Assembly: GCA_003022945.1 (NCBI GenBank)
Contig: PXRZ01000010.1
Location: forward strand, 1 to 35,132
Origin: Halobacteriales archaeon QS_8_69_73
GTDB taxonomy: Archaea > Halobacteriota > Halobacteria > Halobacteriales > Haloarculaceae
Direction: 5' to 3'
DNA: 35,132 bases
The notes under the pieces were generated by a model. That model ran no database searches. It had not been told where the DNA came from and saw only the letters and a list, made by a program, of their open reading frames with translations. Position numbers and translations under genes: made by a program. Positions 7,399 through 15,582 of the stretch are shown piece after piece. Within the stretch, counting starts at the first letter, position 1. The number at the start of each line of letters is the position of its first letter.

Positions 7399-8433
7399 AT
7401 GTCACCTCGCGTCGCGGTTCTCGGCGCCACCGGCGCCGTCGGTCAACGGCTCGTCCGCCTTCTCGACCCGCATCCCGACTTCGAGATCGCCGCGCTGACG
7501 GCCTCCGCCGACAGCGCCGGCCGCACGTACCGCGACGCCGCCGAGTGGCGGCTCGAAGCACCGATTCCGGACGACGTCGCCGACGTCGCGGTCGCCGAGA
7601 CCGGCCCCGAGGCCGTCCCGGACGACGTCGCGCTGTGTTTTTCCTCGCTGCCGTCGGACGTCGGCGCGGCGGTCGAACCCGAGTTCGTCGAGGCCGGCTA
7701 CGTCGTCTCCTCGAACTCCTCGAACGCCCGCCTCGACGACGACGTTCCGCTCACCATCCCCGAAATCAATCCCGACCACCTCGGGCTCGTCGAGGTCCAG
7801 CGCGACGAGCGCGGCTGGGACGGCGCCCTGGTGAAAAACCCCAACTGCTCGACCATCACGATGGTGCCGACGCTGGCGGCGCTGGAGACGTTCGGCCTCG
7901 AGGCGGTCCGCGTCTCGACGCTGCAGGCCGTCTCCGGCGCCGGCTACTCCGGGGTCACGTCGATGGAGATCCTCGACAACGTGCTGCCGCAGATCGGCGG
8001 CGAGGAACGGAAGATGGAGACCGAATCGCGGAAGCTGCTCGGCGAGTTCGACGGCGCGGCGGTCCACGACCACGACGCCGTCGTCTCGGCGTCCTGCAAC
8101 CGGGTGCCGACGCTGGACGGCCATCTCGAGAACGTCTGGGCGGAGCTGGCCGACGACCCGACGCCGGCGGCCGTCGCCGAGGCGATGCGGTCGTACCCCG
8201 GCGTCGACCTGCCCTCGTCGCCCGACCCGCTCATCGAGGTGTTCGAGGCGCCGGACCGCCCGCAGCCGCGGCTCGACCGGACCGTCGGCGGCGGGATGGC
8301 CGTCGCCGCCGGCGGCGTCCAGTCCACGCCCGACGGCGTCCAGTACGACTGTCTCGCACACAACACCATCCGGGGCGCCGCCGGCGCGAGCGTGCTCAAC
8401 GGCGAACTGCTGCTCGAAGAGGGCTACATGTAA
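7399..8433 (+). CDS. asd: Aspartate-semialdehyde dehydrogenase
   Basis: This 344-residue enzyme reduces aspartyl phosphate to aspartate semialdehyde with NADPH, feeding threonine, methionine and lysine synthesis. The nucleotide-binding loop GATGAVGQ is at residues 9-16, the catalytic cysteine is Cys150 in KNPNCSTI, and the substrate region VSGAGYSGVTSMEI follows. The pattern fits the archaeal/fungal form of the enzyme. The ATG at 7399 is preferred over an upstream TTG because it begins directly before the Rossmann strand (SPRVAVLG). The gene is single, with a 73-bp gap after rps17e. Confidence 0.97.
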   Translation: MSPRVAVLGATGAVGQRLVRLLDPHPDFEIAALTASADSAGRTYRDAAEWRLEAPIPDDVADVAVAETGPEAVPDDVALCFSSLPSDVGAAVEPEFVEAGYVVSSNSSNARLDDDVPLTIPEINPDHLGLVEVQRDERGWDGALVKNPNCSTITMVPTLAALETFGLEAVRVSTLQAVSGAGYSGVTSMEILDNVLPQIGGEERKMETESRKLLGEFDGAAVHDHDAVVSASCNRVPTLDGHLENVWAELADDPTPAAVAEAMRSYPGVDLPSSPDPLIEVFEAPDRPQPRLDRTVGGGMAVAAGGVQSTPDGVQYDCLAHNTIRGAAGASVLNGELLLEEGYM

Positions 8434-8804
8434 CCGACCCCAGCCTACTTCGCTCGGCCTGACGACCTCGCTCGTGGAGGGTGGGGTTTTGATGTGGTCC
8501 TCGCCGTCAATTGACGCGACGGGGCGTCTTGTGCGCCCCGCCTACCGGACGCCTTTCGGGGTCAGCGGACCCACCATTTAGGGCCGGGCTACTGCGGCCC
8601 GTACTGCACGGCACTTGTGGCCGCACAGCACTATATTGCGGTACGAATGGGTGCAGCATAACAGTTGTCTCTCACCAGGTCAGTTTCCTCCCTGACCTAC
8701 TCGCTCGCTTCGCTCGCTCCGTGAGGTCGGAGGCTCCGCCTTGCAGTACGCTGAGCGCCGGCCGGCGGACGCGCGGCAGCAGTGCGGGGTCCGGCCGCCC
8801 GCCC
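8434..8804. other. Structured intergenic region, no supported gene
   Basis: No reading frame here has haloarchaeal coding character. Several inverted repeats are visible: GGGGCG/CGCCCC at 8521-8539, GGGCCG/CGGCCC at 8582-8601, TGCGGCC/GGCCGCA at about 8594-8626 and GGTCAG/CTGACC at 8679-8698. An AT-rich CACTATATT block lies near 8629-8637. The density of short stems suggests either a structured non-coding RNA or the relic of a mobile-element end; neither can be proven by eye. Confidence 0.4.
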
Positions 8805-9740
8805 TCACCCCTCGACGACGACATTTCGTAGCGGCCGGTCGTCGGCCAGCCGGCGAACGTTGTCGGCGACGATGTCGGCCAGCCGCTCGTAGTACTCGGG
8901 GGTGGCGCCGGCGGAGTGCGGCGTCACAAGGACGTCGTCGAAGCTCCACAGCGGGTGGTCGTCAGGCAGCGGCTCGGGGTCGGTGACGTCCAGGGCGGCG
9001 CCACCGACCCGTCCGCGCCGGAGCGCCCGGACGAGGGCGTCCGTGTCGACGACCGCGCCGCGGGCGACATTGACGAGGACGGCCTCGGGCGGCAACGTCG
9101 CGAACTCGGCGTCGGAGACGAGCCCGCGGGTCTCGTCGGTCAGTGGACAGCAAAGCACGAGGTAGTCGGTCCGTGCCAGCGCCGCGTCCAGGTCGTCGGC
9201 GCCGAACACCTCGTCGGTCGGCCCGCCCGCCTCCGGCCGGCGCCGGACGCCGAGCGTCGTCACGTCGAAGGGGGCCAGCCGCTCGGCGATCGCGGAGCCG
9301 ATGGCGCCGAGGGCGACGACCGTGACCGTCGAGCCGGCGAGTTCGCCCGGATGCTGCGGCGCCCAGCGGTCGGCCCGGGCCGCCTCGTGCAGGCCGCGCG
9401 CGAACGAGAGTACGGCGCCGACGGCGTGTTCGGCGGCATTGGGGGCGTGGACGCCGGCGGCGTTCGTCACCGTGATTCCGGCGTCGGCCAGCGCCGCCGT
9501 GGGGAGGTGGTCGTAGCCGGCGAAGACGCAGGCGAACACCGCGGCGCCGTCGGCCGCCGCCAGCAGGTCGTCGTCGATCCGCCGGCCGGTGACCACGTCG
9601 GCCGTCCTCGCGTGGTCGCGCTCCTCGGCCGGCGTCCGAGCGTGGACGACGGTATGGTCGGGGAGCCGTTCTTCGAGCGCCGCGGCGTACGCCGACGACG
9701 GGAGCCCGTGAACCCCCTCGCGCAGGACCAGCAGTTCCAT
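8805..9740 (-). CDS. D-2-hydroxyacid dehydrogenase (NAD-dependent)
   Basis: The 311-residue protein belongs to the D-isomer-specific 2-hydroxyacid dehydrogenases, which interconvert 2-oxo acids and D-2-hydroxy acids using NAD(P)H. The catalytic set is present: Arg in NVARGAVVD, Glu in DVTDPEPLPDDHPLW and His in VTPHSAG. The dinucleotide loop reads VALGAIGSAIA, with Ala in place of the first Gly of the usual GLGxIG. The start at 9740 is chosen because MELLVLREGV begins the first beta strand; a longer frame upstream is low-complexity. The actual substrate (glyoxylate, hydroxypyruvate or other) is not resolved. It lies 128 bp downstream of a crotonase-family gene on the same strand. Confidence 0.92.
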   Translation of the reverse strand: MELLVLREGVHGLPSSAYAAALEERLPDHTVVHARTPAEERDHARTADVVTGRRIDDDLLAAADGAAVFACVFAGYDHLPTAALADAGITVTNAAGVHAPNAAEHAVGAVLSFARGLHEAARADRWAPQHPGELAGSTVTVVALGAIGSAIAERLAPFDVTTLGVRRRPEAGGPTDEVFGADDLDAALARTDYLVLCCPLTDETRGLVSDAEFATLPPEAVLVNVARGAVVDTDALVRALRRGRVGGAALDVTDPEPLPDDHPLWSFDDVLVTPHSAGATPEYYERLADIVADNVRRLADDRPLRNVVVEG

Positions 9741-9868
9741 GCCGCCGGCTTCGGTGCCGCGGCTAATGAACTCACGGCCCCGGGACCACGACGACCGGCC
9801 GTCCGCGGTCGTCGGGGCAACGACCCCGCGCGACGGGACGACCTCGTCGGCCTCGACGGCGGCCGCCG

Positions 9869-10657
9869 TCACTCGCCGACGAACTCCGGCTCCTGGTCGC
9901 CGTCGAAGGCGGCGTGGCCGCGCGCGAAGTCCTCCGTGTTCGTCAGCCCGGCGATGGCGTCGGCTTCGGCGGCCAGCTGTGCGTCGAGCGGCCGATCGTA
10001 GCTCTCGACGAGGAGCCGCTTGGTCGCCGCGTAGGCGGCCGTCGGGCCGTCGGCGAGCCGTTCGGCCTTGGCGGCCAGCCGGTCTTCGAGGGCATCATCA
10101 GGCACGGCCTCCGTCGCCAGGCCGAGTTCGACGGCCTCCTCGGCGTCGATGGGCTCGTCGCGGAAGGCCAGCTCCTGGGCGCGGCGCAGGCCGACCAGCC
10201 GCGGCAGCAGGTACGTCGAGCCGCCGTCGCCGGATAGCCCGATCCGCGGGTAGGCGAACTCGAGGCGGGCCGACTCCGCGACGAGGACGACGTCGCCGCA
10301 GATCGCCGGCCCGAGGCCGCCGCCGGCGGCGACGCCGTTGACGCCCGTGACGACCGGCTTCGGCGCCCGGACGAGCCCGCCGACGAACTCGTGGAGCGTG
10401 CCGGCCAGCGCCCGGAGCCGGGGCTCGTCGCTGCCGTCGCCGGACAGCGTCGTCAGGTCCGCACCCGTGTTGAAAACGGGGCCGTTTGCGGTCACCGCGA
10501 TACACCGCACATCGTCGTCGCTGACCAGCGCCCGGACGGCGTCGGCCAGCTCCTCGGCCATCCGCTCGTTCAGTGCGTTGTGGGCGTCCGGCCGGTCGAA
10601 GGCCAATCGGCCGACGCCGCCCGTCCGCGCCACCTCGATGGTCCGGTAGTCGGACAT
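9869..10657 (-). CDS. Enoyl-CoA hydratase/isomerase (crotonase) family protein
   Basis: This 262-residue crotonase-fold protein acts on acyl-CoA thioesters. Visible marks are FDRPDAHNALNERM, the first oxyanion-hole region FNTGADL, the second in GVNGVAAGGGLGPAI and the helix LEFAYPRIGLSGDGGSTYLLPRL. In the last segment an Asp occupies the place where simple hydratases have a catalytic Glu. That pattern is also seen in isomerases such as PaaG, so an isomerase role is as plausible as hydration. The start at 10657 (MSDYRTIEVART) fits the family; upstream codons are Pro/Ala-rich. No beta-oxidation partner genes lie beside it. Confidence 0.9.
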   Translation of the reverse strand: MSDYRTIEVARTGGVGRLAFDRPDAHNALNERMAEELADAVRALVSDDDVRCIAVTANGPVFNTGADLTTLSGDGSDEPRLRALAGTLHEFVGGLVRAPKPVVTGVNGVAAGGGLGPAICGDVVLVAESARLEFAYPRIGLSGDGGSTYLLPRLVGLRRAQELAFRDEPIDAEEAVELGLATEAVPDDALEDRLAAKAERLADGPTAAYAATKRLLVESYDRPLDAQLAAEADAIAGLTNTEDFARGHAAFDGDQEPEFVGE

Positions 10658-10735
10658 ACCGCCGGCGACGGCCGCCGGGGGCTTAACTCCCGTCGGCCGG
10701 GCCGCCGGCACCTGGCTCCCGGCTCGTCGGCCGGC

Positions 10736-12037
10736 TCAGTCGTCGCCGTCGCCGCCGTCGCCGTCGTCGTCGAACCGCCGGTCGACACTCTCGGCATGGG
10801 CCTCCAGCCCCTCGGCGCGGGCCAGCGTCGTCACCGTCTCCCGCAGCGCCGACAGCGCCCCGGCGTCGAGCCGCTGGACGGTCGTCGAGCGGAGGAACTG
10901 GTCGACCGACAGCCCGCCGGCGACCTTCGCTAGCCCGCCGGTCGGCAGGACGTGATTGGTGCCGGTCGCGTAGTCGCCGGCCGCCACCGGCGAGTGAGCA
11001 CCGAGAAAGACGCTGCCGGCGGAGTTGACCCGATCCAGCACCGACTCGTCGTCCGCGGCGACGACCGAGAGGTGTTCGGCGGCGTACTCCTCGGCGAACA
11101 GCACCGCCTCCGACATCGACCGCGCCAATAGGACGCCGGAGACGTCGTCGTCGTCGAGCGCCTCCCGGATGACGTCGCTCCGGTCGCGGCGTTCGGCCTG
11201 GCGGTCGCAGGCCTCGGCGACGGCCTCGGCGGTCGCCTCGTCGTCGGTGACGCAGACGACCGACGCGTTCGGGTCATGTTCGGCCTGCGCGAGCAGGTCG
11301 GCGGCGACCAGCTCCGGGTCGGCGGTCGCGTCGCAGACGACCAGCAGCTCCGAGGGGCCGGCCAGGAAGTCGATCTCGACGTCGCCACGGACGGCGGCCT
11401 TCGCGGCCGTCACCCACCGGTTACCCGGCCCGACGACCTTCTGGACCGGCGCGACGGTCTCGGTGCCGTAGGCCAGCGCCGCCACCGCCTGGGCGCCGCC
11501 GACCTGGTAGACGGCGTCGACGCCGGCGACGTGGGCGGCCGCCAGCGTCGGCGCCGGTAGCTCCTCGGCCGGCGGCGTCGCTACCGCGACGTGGTCGACG
11601 CCGGCGACCGCCGCCGGGACGGCACCCATCAGCACGCTGGAGGGGTAGGCGGCGGTGCCGCCGGGGGCGTAGACGCCGACCCGCTCCAGCGGCCGGAACC
11701 GCCGGCCCAACTCCCGGCCGTCGAACGACGCCCGCCAGTCGTCCGGCAACTGCCGCTCGTGGAAGGCCTGGACGTTGTCGGCGGCGGTCTCGATCGCTTC
11801 GCGGACGTCGTCGTCGACCGACTCGTAGGCGCGTTCGGCCTCGTCGGTGACCTCGAGGTTGCCGACGGTCACGTCGTCGAACTCCTCGGCGAACTCCCGG
11901 AGCGCGACGTCACCCTCCCGCCGCACCCGGTCGACGATGTCGTCGACGTCCGCCCGGACGGCGCCGATTCCGGCGTCCCGGTCGAACAGCGCGGCCCGCT
12001 CGTCCGGCGAGAGCTCCGCGACGGCTCTGACGTTCAT
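10736..12037 (-). CDS. hisD: Histidinol dehydrogenase
   Basis: HisD carries out the last two oxidations of histidine synthesis, turning L-histidinol into L-histidine with NAD. The 433-residue length is typical. Family features include RVGVYAPGGTAAYPSSVLM, VQKVVGPGNRWVTAAK, DFLAGPSELLVV, the metal and substrate region LAQAEHDPNASVV, and EHLSVVA followed by TGTNHVLPT. The C-terminus ends in an acidic DDDGDGGDGDD tail, a halophilic touch. The start at 12037 (MNVRAVAELSP) is chosen over an upstream ATG because the intervening codons are Arg/Pro-rich and unlike the family. No other his genes are in the window. It is divergent from the DtxR-family gene. Confidence 0.96.
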   Translation of the reverse strand: MNVRAVAELSPDERAALFDRDAGIGAVRADVDDIVDRVRREGDVALREFAEEFDDVTVGNLEVTDEAERAYESVDDDVREAIETAADNVQAFHERQLPDDWRASFDGRELGRRFRPLERVGVYAPGGTAAYPSSVLMGAVPAAVAGVDHVAVATPPAEELPAPTLAAAHVAGVDAVYQVGGAQAVAALAYGTETVAPVQKVVGPGNRWVTAAKAAVRGDVEIDFLAGPSELLVVCDATADPELVAADLLAQAEHDPNASVVCVTDDEATAEAVAEACDRQAERRDRSDVIREALDDDDVSGVLLARSMSEAVLFAEEYAAEHLSVVAADDESVLDRVNSAGSVFLGAHSPVAAGDYATGTNHVLPTGGLAKVAGGLSVDQFLRSTTVQRLDAGALSALRETVTTLARAEGLEAHAESVDRRFDDDGDGGDGDD

Positions 12038-12149
12038 GTCCCGGTGGACGGCGCCGCCGGCCAAAGCGGTTTCCATCCGTCCGGGGCGGCGGGCGGACCG
12101 CCTCGGCGGACGAAAACGCATATCACCGACCGGCATCTACCGCCGGGCG

Positions 12150-12821
12150 ATGCTGAGCGCCGTCATGGAGGACTACATCAAGGCGATCTACTCGCTGCAG
12201 GCGGAGCCCGGCCAGCGGGTGGGCACCTCCGAGCTCGCCGACGCCCTCGACGTGACCTCCCCGACGGTGTCGAGCATGCTGTCGAAGCTGGCCGACCGCG
12301 GGCTCGTCGACCACGAGGAGTACCGCGGCGTCACGCTCACCGACGAGGGCGAGGTGGTCGCCCTCGAGATCATCCGGCACCACCGGCTGCTGGAGGCGTT
12401 TCTCACCGAGCGGCTCGACTACGACTGGGCCGACGTCCACGAGGAGGCCGACCGCCTCGAACACCACGTCTCCGAGGAGCTGACCGACCGCATCGCCGAG
12501 ACGCTGGACAACCCCGGCGTCGACCCCCATGGCGACCCCATTCCCGACGCCGACCTCGAGCTGCCCGACTCGGAGGCGACGGGGCGGCTCTCGACGGCCG
12601 AGGAGGGCGATTCCGTCGTCGTCCGGCGCATCCGCCACCAGGGCGACGAGGAGCTGCGCTACCTCGCGGCGGCGGGCATCGAGCCCGGCGTCGAATTGGA
12701 GGTACTGGAGGTCGCGCCGTTCGGGCTCGTCACCGTCGAGACACCGGCGGGCCAGCAGGGCCTCCCGGAGGAGATCGCCGCCATCATCGAGACGACGCCC
12801 GCGACCGGAGCCGAGGCCTAA
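12150..12821 (+). CDS. DtxR/MntR-family metal-dependent transcriptional regulator
   Basis: The 223-residue protein is a metal-sensing repressor of the DtxR (SirR/Idr) family, which binds DNA when loaded with iron or manganese. It has an N-terminal winged helix (MEDYIKAIYSLQ, then TSELADALDVTSPTVSSMLSKLADRGLVDH), the metal and dimer domain with IIRHHRLLEAFL, WADVHEEADRLEHHVSEEL and NPGVDPHGDPIP, and a C-terminal FeoA/SH3-like domain from about residue 145. The TATA-like GCATATCA at 12118-12125 sits about 28 nt before the ATG at 12150, supporting a leaderless start there. Its 3' end overlaps the convergent gene at 12784 by 38 bp. Targets are unknown; iron uptake is the usual one. Confidence 0.93.
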   Translation: MLSAVMEDYIKAIYSLQAEPGQRVGTSELADALDVTSPTVSSMLSKLADRGLVDHEEYRGVTLTDEGEVVALEIIRHHRLLEAFLTERLDYDWADVHEEADRLEHHVSEELTDRIAETLDNPGVDPHGDPIPDADLELPDSEATGRLSTAEEGDSVVVRRIRHQGDEELRYLAAAGIEPGVELEVLEVAPFGLVTVETPAGQQGLPEEIAAIIETTPATGAEA

Positions 12822-13395
12822 CCAGCCACCAGCAGGCGACGACCGCGGCGACGGCACAGCCGCCGAGCAGGAACGCGACGACGGGGTCGACCGCCGCCCC
12901 GTCGGCGGCGGCCTCGGCGCTCAGCGCCGCGCCGTCATCGGTCTCGGCGGGGTCGGCTGCGAGCCAGTCGATCGCCGCGGCGAAGACGGCTGTCGCGGTG
13001 CCGACGACCAGCGCGAGCCCGAACAGCCCCGCGAGTCGATCCCGCAGCCGCGAGGCGTCGTCGGCGTCGCCGGCGAACAGCACGACCGCCTCGCGGCTAG
13101 GCGCGTAGACCGTCACCTCGGTGCCCGTCTCCGAGTAGCCGGTGCCGGCGGGTTCGATGAGCCCCGCCGTTTCGAGGTTATCCAGGTGGTAGTGGACGTT
13201 CTGTAGCGACGTCCCGACCTCCTCCCGGACCGCCGCCGGGGTCCGCGGCTCCTCGTAGATGGCCGACAGCACCCGGCGGGCCGTCTCCGAAGACAGGGCG
13301 TCGAAGGCGTCGTCGGCCTCCTCGTCGCTCACCTCCAGCACCCGAGGCGTCTCCGGCGACGGCGACACGTCGGGTCGACTCGGTAGCAGGCTCAT
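12784..13395 (-). CDS. Winged-helix regulator with two C-terminal membrane segments
   Basis: The 203-residue protein has an ArsR-like winged helix at about residues 20-90 (SSETARRVLSAIYEEPRTPAAVREEV, then LQNVHYHLDNLETAGLIEPAG) followed by two hydrophobic helices (FGLALVVGTATAVFAAAIDW and VVAFLLGGCAVAAVVACWWLV). It is therefore probably a membrane-anchored DNA-binding protein, an arrangement common in haloarchaea. A TATA-like GATATTGA at about 13421-13428 is 26-30 nt upstream of the ATG at 13395, so this start is chosen over one nine codons earlier. A perfect palindrome lies further upstream. The 3' end overlaps the convergent DtxR-family gene. Function of the regulator is not known. Confidence 0.85.
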   Translation of the reverse strand: MSLLPSRPDVSPSPETPRVLEVSDEEADDAFDALSSETARRVLSAIYEEPRTPAAVREEVGTSLQNVHYHLDNLETAGLIEPAGTGYSETGTEVTVYAPSREAVVLFAGDADDASRLRDRLAGLFGLALVVGTATAVFAAAIDWLAADPAETDDGAALSAEAAADGAAVDPVVAFLLGGCAVAAVVACWWLVRPRLRSRASSR

Positions 13396-13436
13396 CGGTC
13401 GCCGGTAATCGTCCCCCATCAATATCGATTGCGTAA

Positions 13437-13456
13437 GGTAAAACAGTCGTTTTACC
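13437..13456 (-). promoter_or_regulatory. Perfect palindrome upstream of the winged-helix gene, candidate operator
   Basis: GGTAAAAC-AGTC-GTTTTACC is an inverted repeat with 8-bp arms and a 4-bp centre. It lies about 42-61 bp before the preferred ATG at 13395, directly upstream of the TATA-like element. This position fits a binding site for a dimeric winged-helix regulator, most simply the product of the gene itself. The role is inferred from position and symmetry. Confidence 0.55.
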
Positions 13457-13583
13457 CCGGCGGCCGCGACCCGGCGACGGCCGCCGGCGGGCGGGAACCC
13501 GGAGACCGGAAGCGAGCGCCCGAGCGGTACGACACATCAGCCGTTGCTACCGACGGCACCCGCGAAACAAGGGAGGGGTTCCG

Positions 13584-13871
13584 TCAGATGTAGTCCTGGT
13601 CCTCGAGGCCGTCCATGATGTCGTCGACGAGGTCGTCGACGGAGTCGTAGGGGAACTCCTGTTGGCCGCCGGCCTTCGTGTTCAGCTCCATGGCGGTCAT
13701 CGAGAAGTCGCCCGACTCGAACGTCGTACCGGGCCCCTGCGGCAGCGCCGGCACGAGGTCCATCGGGCTGTTGACGGGGTAGTCGGCGCCTTCGAACGCT
13801 TCGGTGAACTGCTCTCTGAGGTCTTCCGACGCCCGCCCCGAGTCGGCGGCATGGACCGCGGCTCCCGTCAG
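13584..13871 (-). CDS. MTH865-like family protein without a normal start codon
   Basis: A clear reading frame ending at 13584 encodes about 80 residues of the MTH865-like family: SEDLREQFTEAFEGADYPVN, PMDLVPALPQGPG, GDFSMTAMELNTKAGG, FPYDSVDDLVDDIM. The family is small, archaeal and of unknown function. No ATG, GTG or TTG lies in frame upstream of the conserved part before the frame closes; the only near-cognate choice is a CTG at 13871 overlapping the TGA of the GlpA-like gene. An ATG at 13852 lies one base out of frame. Either a single-base change has destroyed the start, an assembly error is present near the G-rich run at 13834-13842, or CTG is used. The interval given extends to the CTG. 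Confidence 0.65.
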   Translation of the reverse strand: MTGAAVHAADSGRASEDLREQFTEAFEGADYPVNSPMDLVPALPQGPGTTFESGDFSMTAMELNTKAGGQQEFPYDSVDDLVDDIMDGLEDQDYI

Positions 13872-15004
13872 GCGGCGACGACGTCCTCGTCGGTCGGGCT
13901 CCGGGCGTCGTACTCGGCGACGAGGGCGTCCAGTTCGGCGGCGTCATCGGCGCCGGGCAGTTTCCGGTCGGCGGTCCGGCAGTCGGCGTCGATGTCGAGC
14001 CGGTCGCAAACGCGGTCGGCGGCCGCCTCGGCCATCCGCCGGTAGGTGGTCAGTTTCCCGCCAACGACGCTAAGGAGGTTGTCGACGCCGCCGTCGGCGT
14101 GGTCCAGCAGGAAGAAGCCCCGAGAGATGTCGCGGCGGTCCTCGCCGGCCTCGTCGGGTTCGTACAGCGGCCTGACGCCCCACCAGCTGCGGGCGACCGG
14201 CGCCTCCGCGACCGGCGGCAGCATCGCCGCACACTCCTCGATCGACCGCTCGACCTCCCAGTCGGCCCGCTCGTACGCCTCGGGGTCGTCGACCGGGACG
14301 CTGGTCGTCCCCAGGACGACCTGGTCGCCGTGCGGGACGACGATGTCGCCATCATCCGGCGTCCGGCACCGGTTCAGCACCGGCCCGTCGGCGAGGGCGT
14401 CGTACTCGACGGCGACCATCACGCCGCGGGCCGGCGCCATCTCGATGTCGACGCCGGCCATCGCCGCGACCTCGCCGGCCCACGCGCCCGTCGCGTTGAC
14501 GACGTGGTCGACGCCGACCGTCCCGTCGACGGTGCCGCCGAGCGTCGCGGCCGTCACCCGGCCGTCCTCGACGGTCAGCCCCTCCAGCGGCGCGTGCGGC
14601 CGGACGGTCCCCTCGACGTCGGCCGACAGCCCGGGGGCGCGCTCGCGGGCCGCCGCCGGCGTCAGCCGCTCGGCCTCGATGCCGACCGCCTCGCAGGCCG
14701 CCAGCTTCTCCTCGAAGTAGTCGGGATCGTCGCCGGACAGCCCCACGAACAGCCCGTCGGTTTTCCGGACGCAGTCGCCGGCGACCGACCGGAGGATGCG
14801 GTTCTCCTCGATGCACTCCTCGGCGCCCGGCGGGTCCGACTCCGCGTAGCGGGCGCCGCTGTGCAGCACGCCGTGGGACCGCCCGGAGGTGCCACCTGAA
14901 ACCCCGCCGCGGTCGACGAGCGTCACGTCCACGCCGCGCAGCGCGAGGTCCCGCGCGACGCCGGTTCCGGTCGCGCCGCCGCCGACCACGAGTACGGTCG
15001 TCAT
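13868..15004 (-). CDS. GlpA-like FAD-dependent oxidoreductase, short form
   Basis: The 378-residue protein is related to the FAD subunit of anaerobic glycerol-3-phosphate dehydrogenase. It has the dinucleotide motif VVGGGATGTGVARDLALRG at the start, GGTSGRSHGVLHSGARY near residue 38, VNATGAWAGEV in the middle and SWWGVRPLYEP and VVGGKLTTYRRMAEA near the end. Compared with ordinary GlpA (roughly 550-580 residues) it lacks the C-terminal iron-sulfur-like domain. About 30 residues between PGLSADVEGTVR and LEGLTVEDGRV are also missing. glpB and glpC are absent nearby. It may be a diverged paralogue with another substrate. The second of two adjacent ATGs is taken as the start. Confidence 0.8.
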   Translation of the reverse strand: MTTVLVVGGGATGTGVARDLALRGVDVTLVDRGGVSGGTSGRSHGVLHSGARYAESDPPGAEECIEENRILRSVAGDCVRKTDGLFVGLSGDDPDYFEEKLAACEAVGIEAERLTPAAARERAPGLSADVEGTVRPHAPLEGLTVEDGRVTAATLGGTVDGTVGVDHVVNATGAWAGEVAAMAGVDIEMAPARGVMVAVEYDALADGPVLNRCRTPDDGDIVVPHGDQVVLGTTSVPVDDPEAYERADWEVERSIEECAAMLPPVAEAPVARSWWGVRPLYEPDEAGEDRRDISRGFFLLDHADGGVDNLLSVVGGKLTTYRRMAEAAADRVCDRLDIDADCRTADRKLPGADDAAELDALVAEYDARSPTDEDVVAA

Positions 15005-15302
15005 CATCGCACGTTCGTGTCGAGACGTATCACTCTGATTCCGCCGGTCGTTCTTGCGCCGTCTGACGCCACCCGAAGCGTCGCGGCGGCTCCGTCCACT
15101 CGGCAGACGCGTGCCCGAACGTCGGACCACTCTCGCGTACCGATCGGCGGTCGACCGTCGCGTCGCTGCGGCGTCGGGGTCGCCGGCGGGCAGAACTGGA
15201 CTCCGCCGTGGCGCGGCCTGATCCGGTCGAACGTCGCCCGGAACGCTCCCGGGCGAGAACCCTGTCCGGATGTTCGACCACGATGGCGACGTAGCACACA
15301 GT

Positions 15303-15582
15303 ATGAGCCGGGTGATGAGACGGATCGTGCAGGAACTCCACGACGAGCCACGCCTCGAAGGCCGGCGGATCACCGTTCGGTTTATCAAAGAACGGATAGG
15401 AGCGCGAGGGCTCGATCCGCGACCCGTCGCCGATCGCCACGATCTTGTGGCAGATATCTTACTGAGCGCTCACTTACTACTACAACCATCCCGAAGAGAT
15501 GCGTCAGGTCGGACATCAGCGCCGATCCGCGGTCGAAGGACACGCTCGTCTGACGACTGACCTCGACGAACTGCGTGATTGA
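15303..15582 (+). pseudogene. DUF433 antitoxin-like gene, frameshifted
   Basis: The first 50 or so codons (MRRIVQELHDEPRLEGRRITVRFIKERI, then RGLDPRPVADRHDL) match DUF433 proteins, small helix-turn-helix antitoxins often paired with DUF5615 PIN-like toxins. Near 15457 one extra base shifts the frame. The second half then reads ALTYYYNHPEEM in the next frame, preceded by a TGA where the family usually has an Arg codon. The restored frame ends at a TGA (15580-15582) that overlaps the ATG of the DUF5615 remnant, the usual operon arrangement. The frameshift plus the nonsense codon mean no full antitoxin is made. A sequencing error could explain the shift but not the stop. Confidence 0.78.

Noticed and set aside
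8511-8831. A 106-codon plus-strand open frame
   Set aside because: The translation has no haloarchaeal coding bias and runs into the opposite strand of the dehydrogenase gene.
15030-15440. Minus-strand open frame opposite the DUF433 remnant
   Set aside because: The plus strand shows a clear DUF433 match; the minus-strand translation has no recognisable features.
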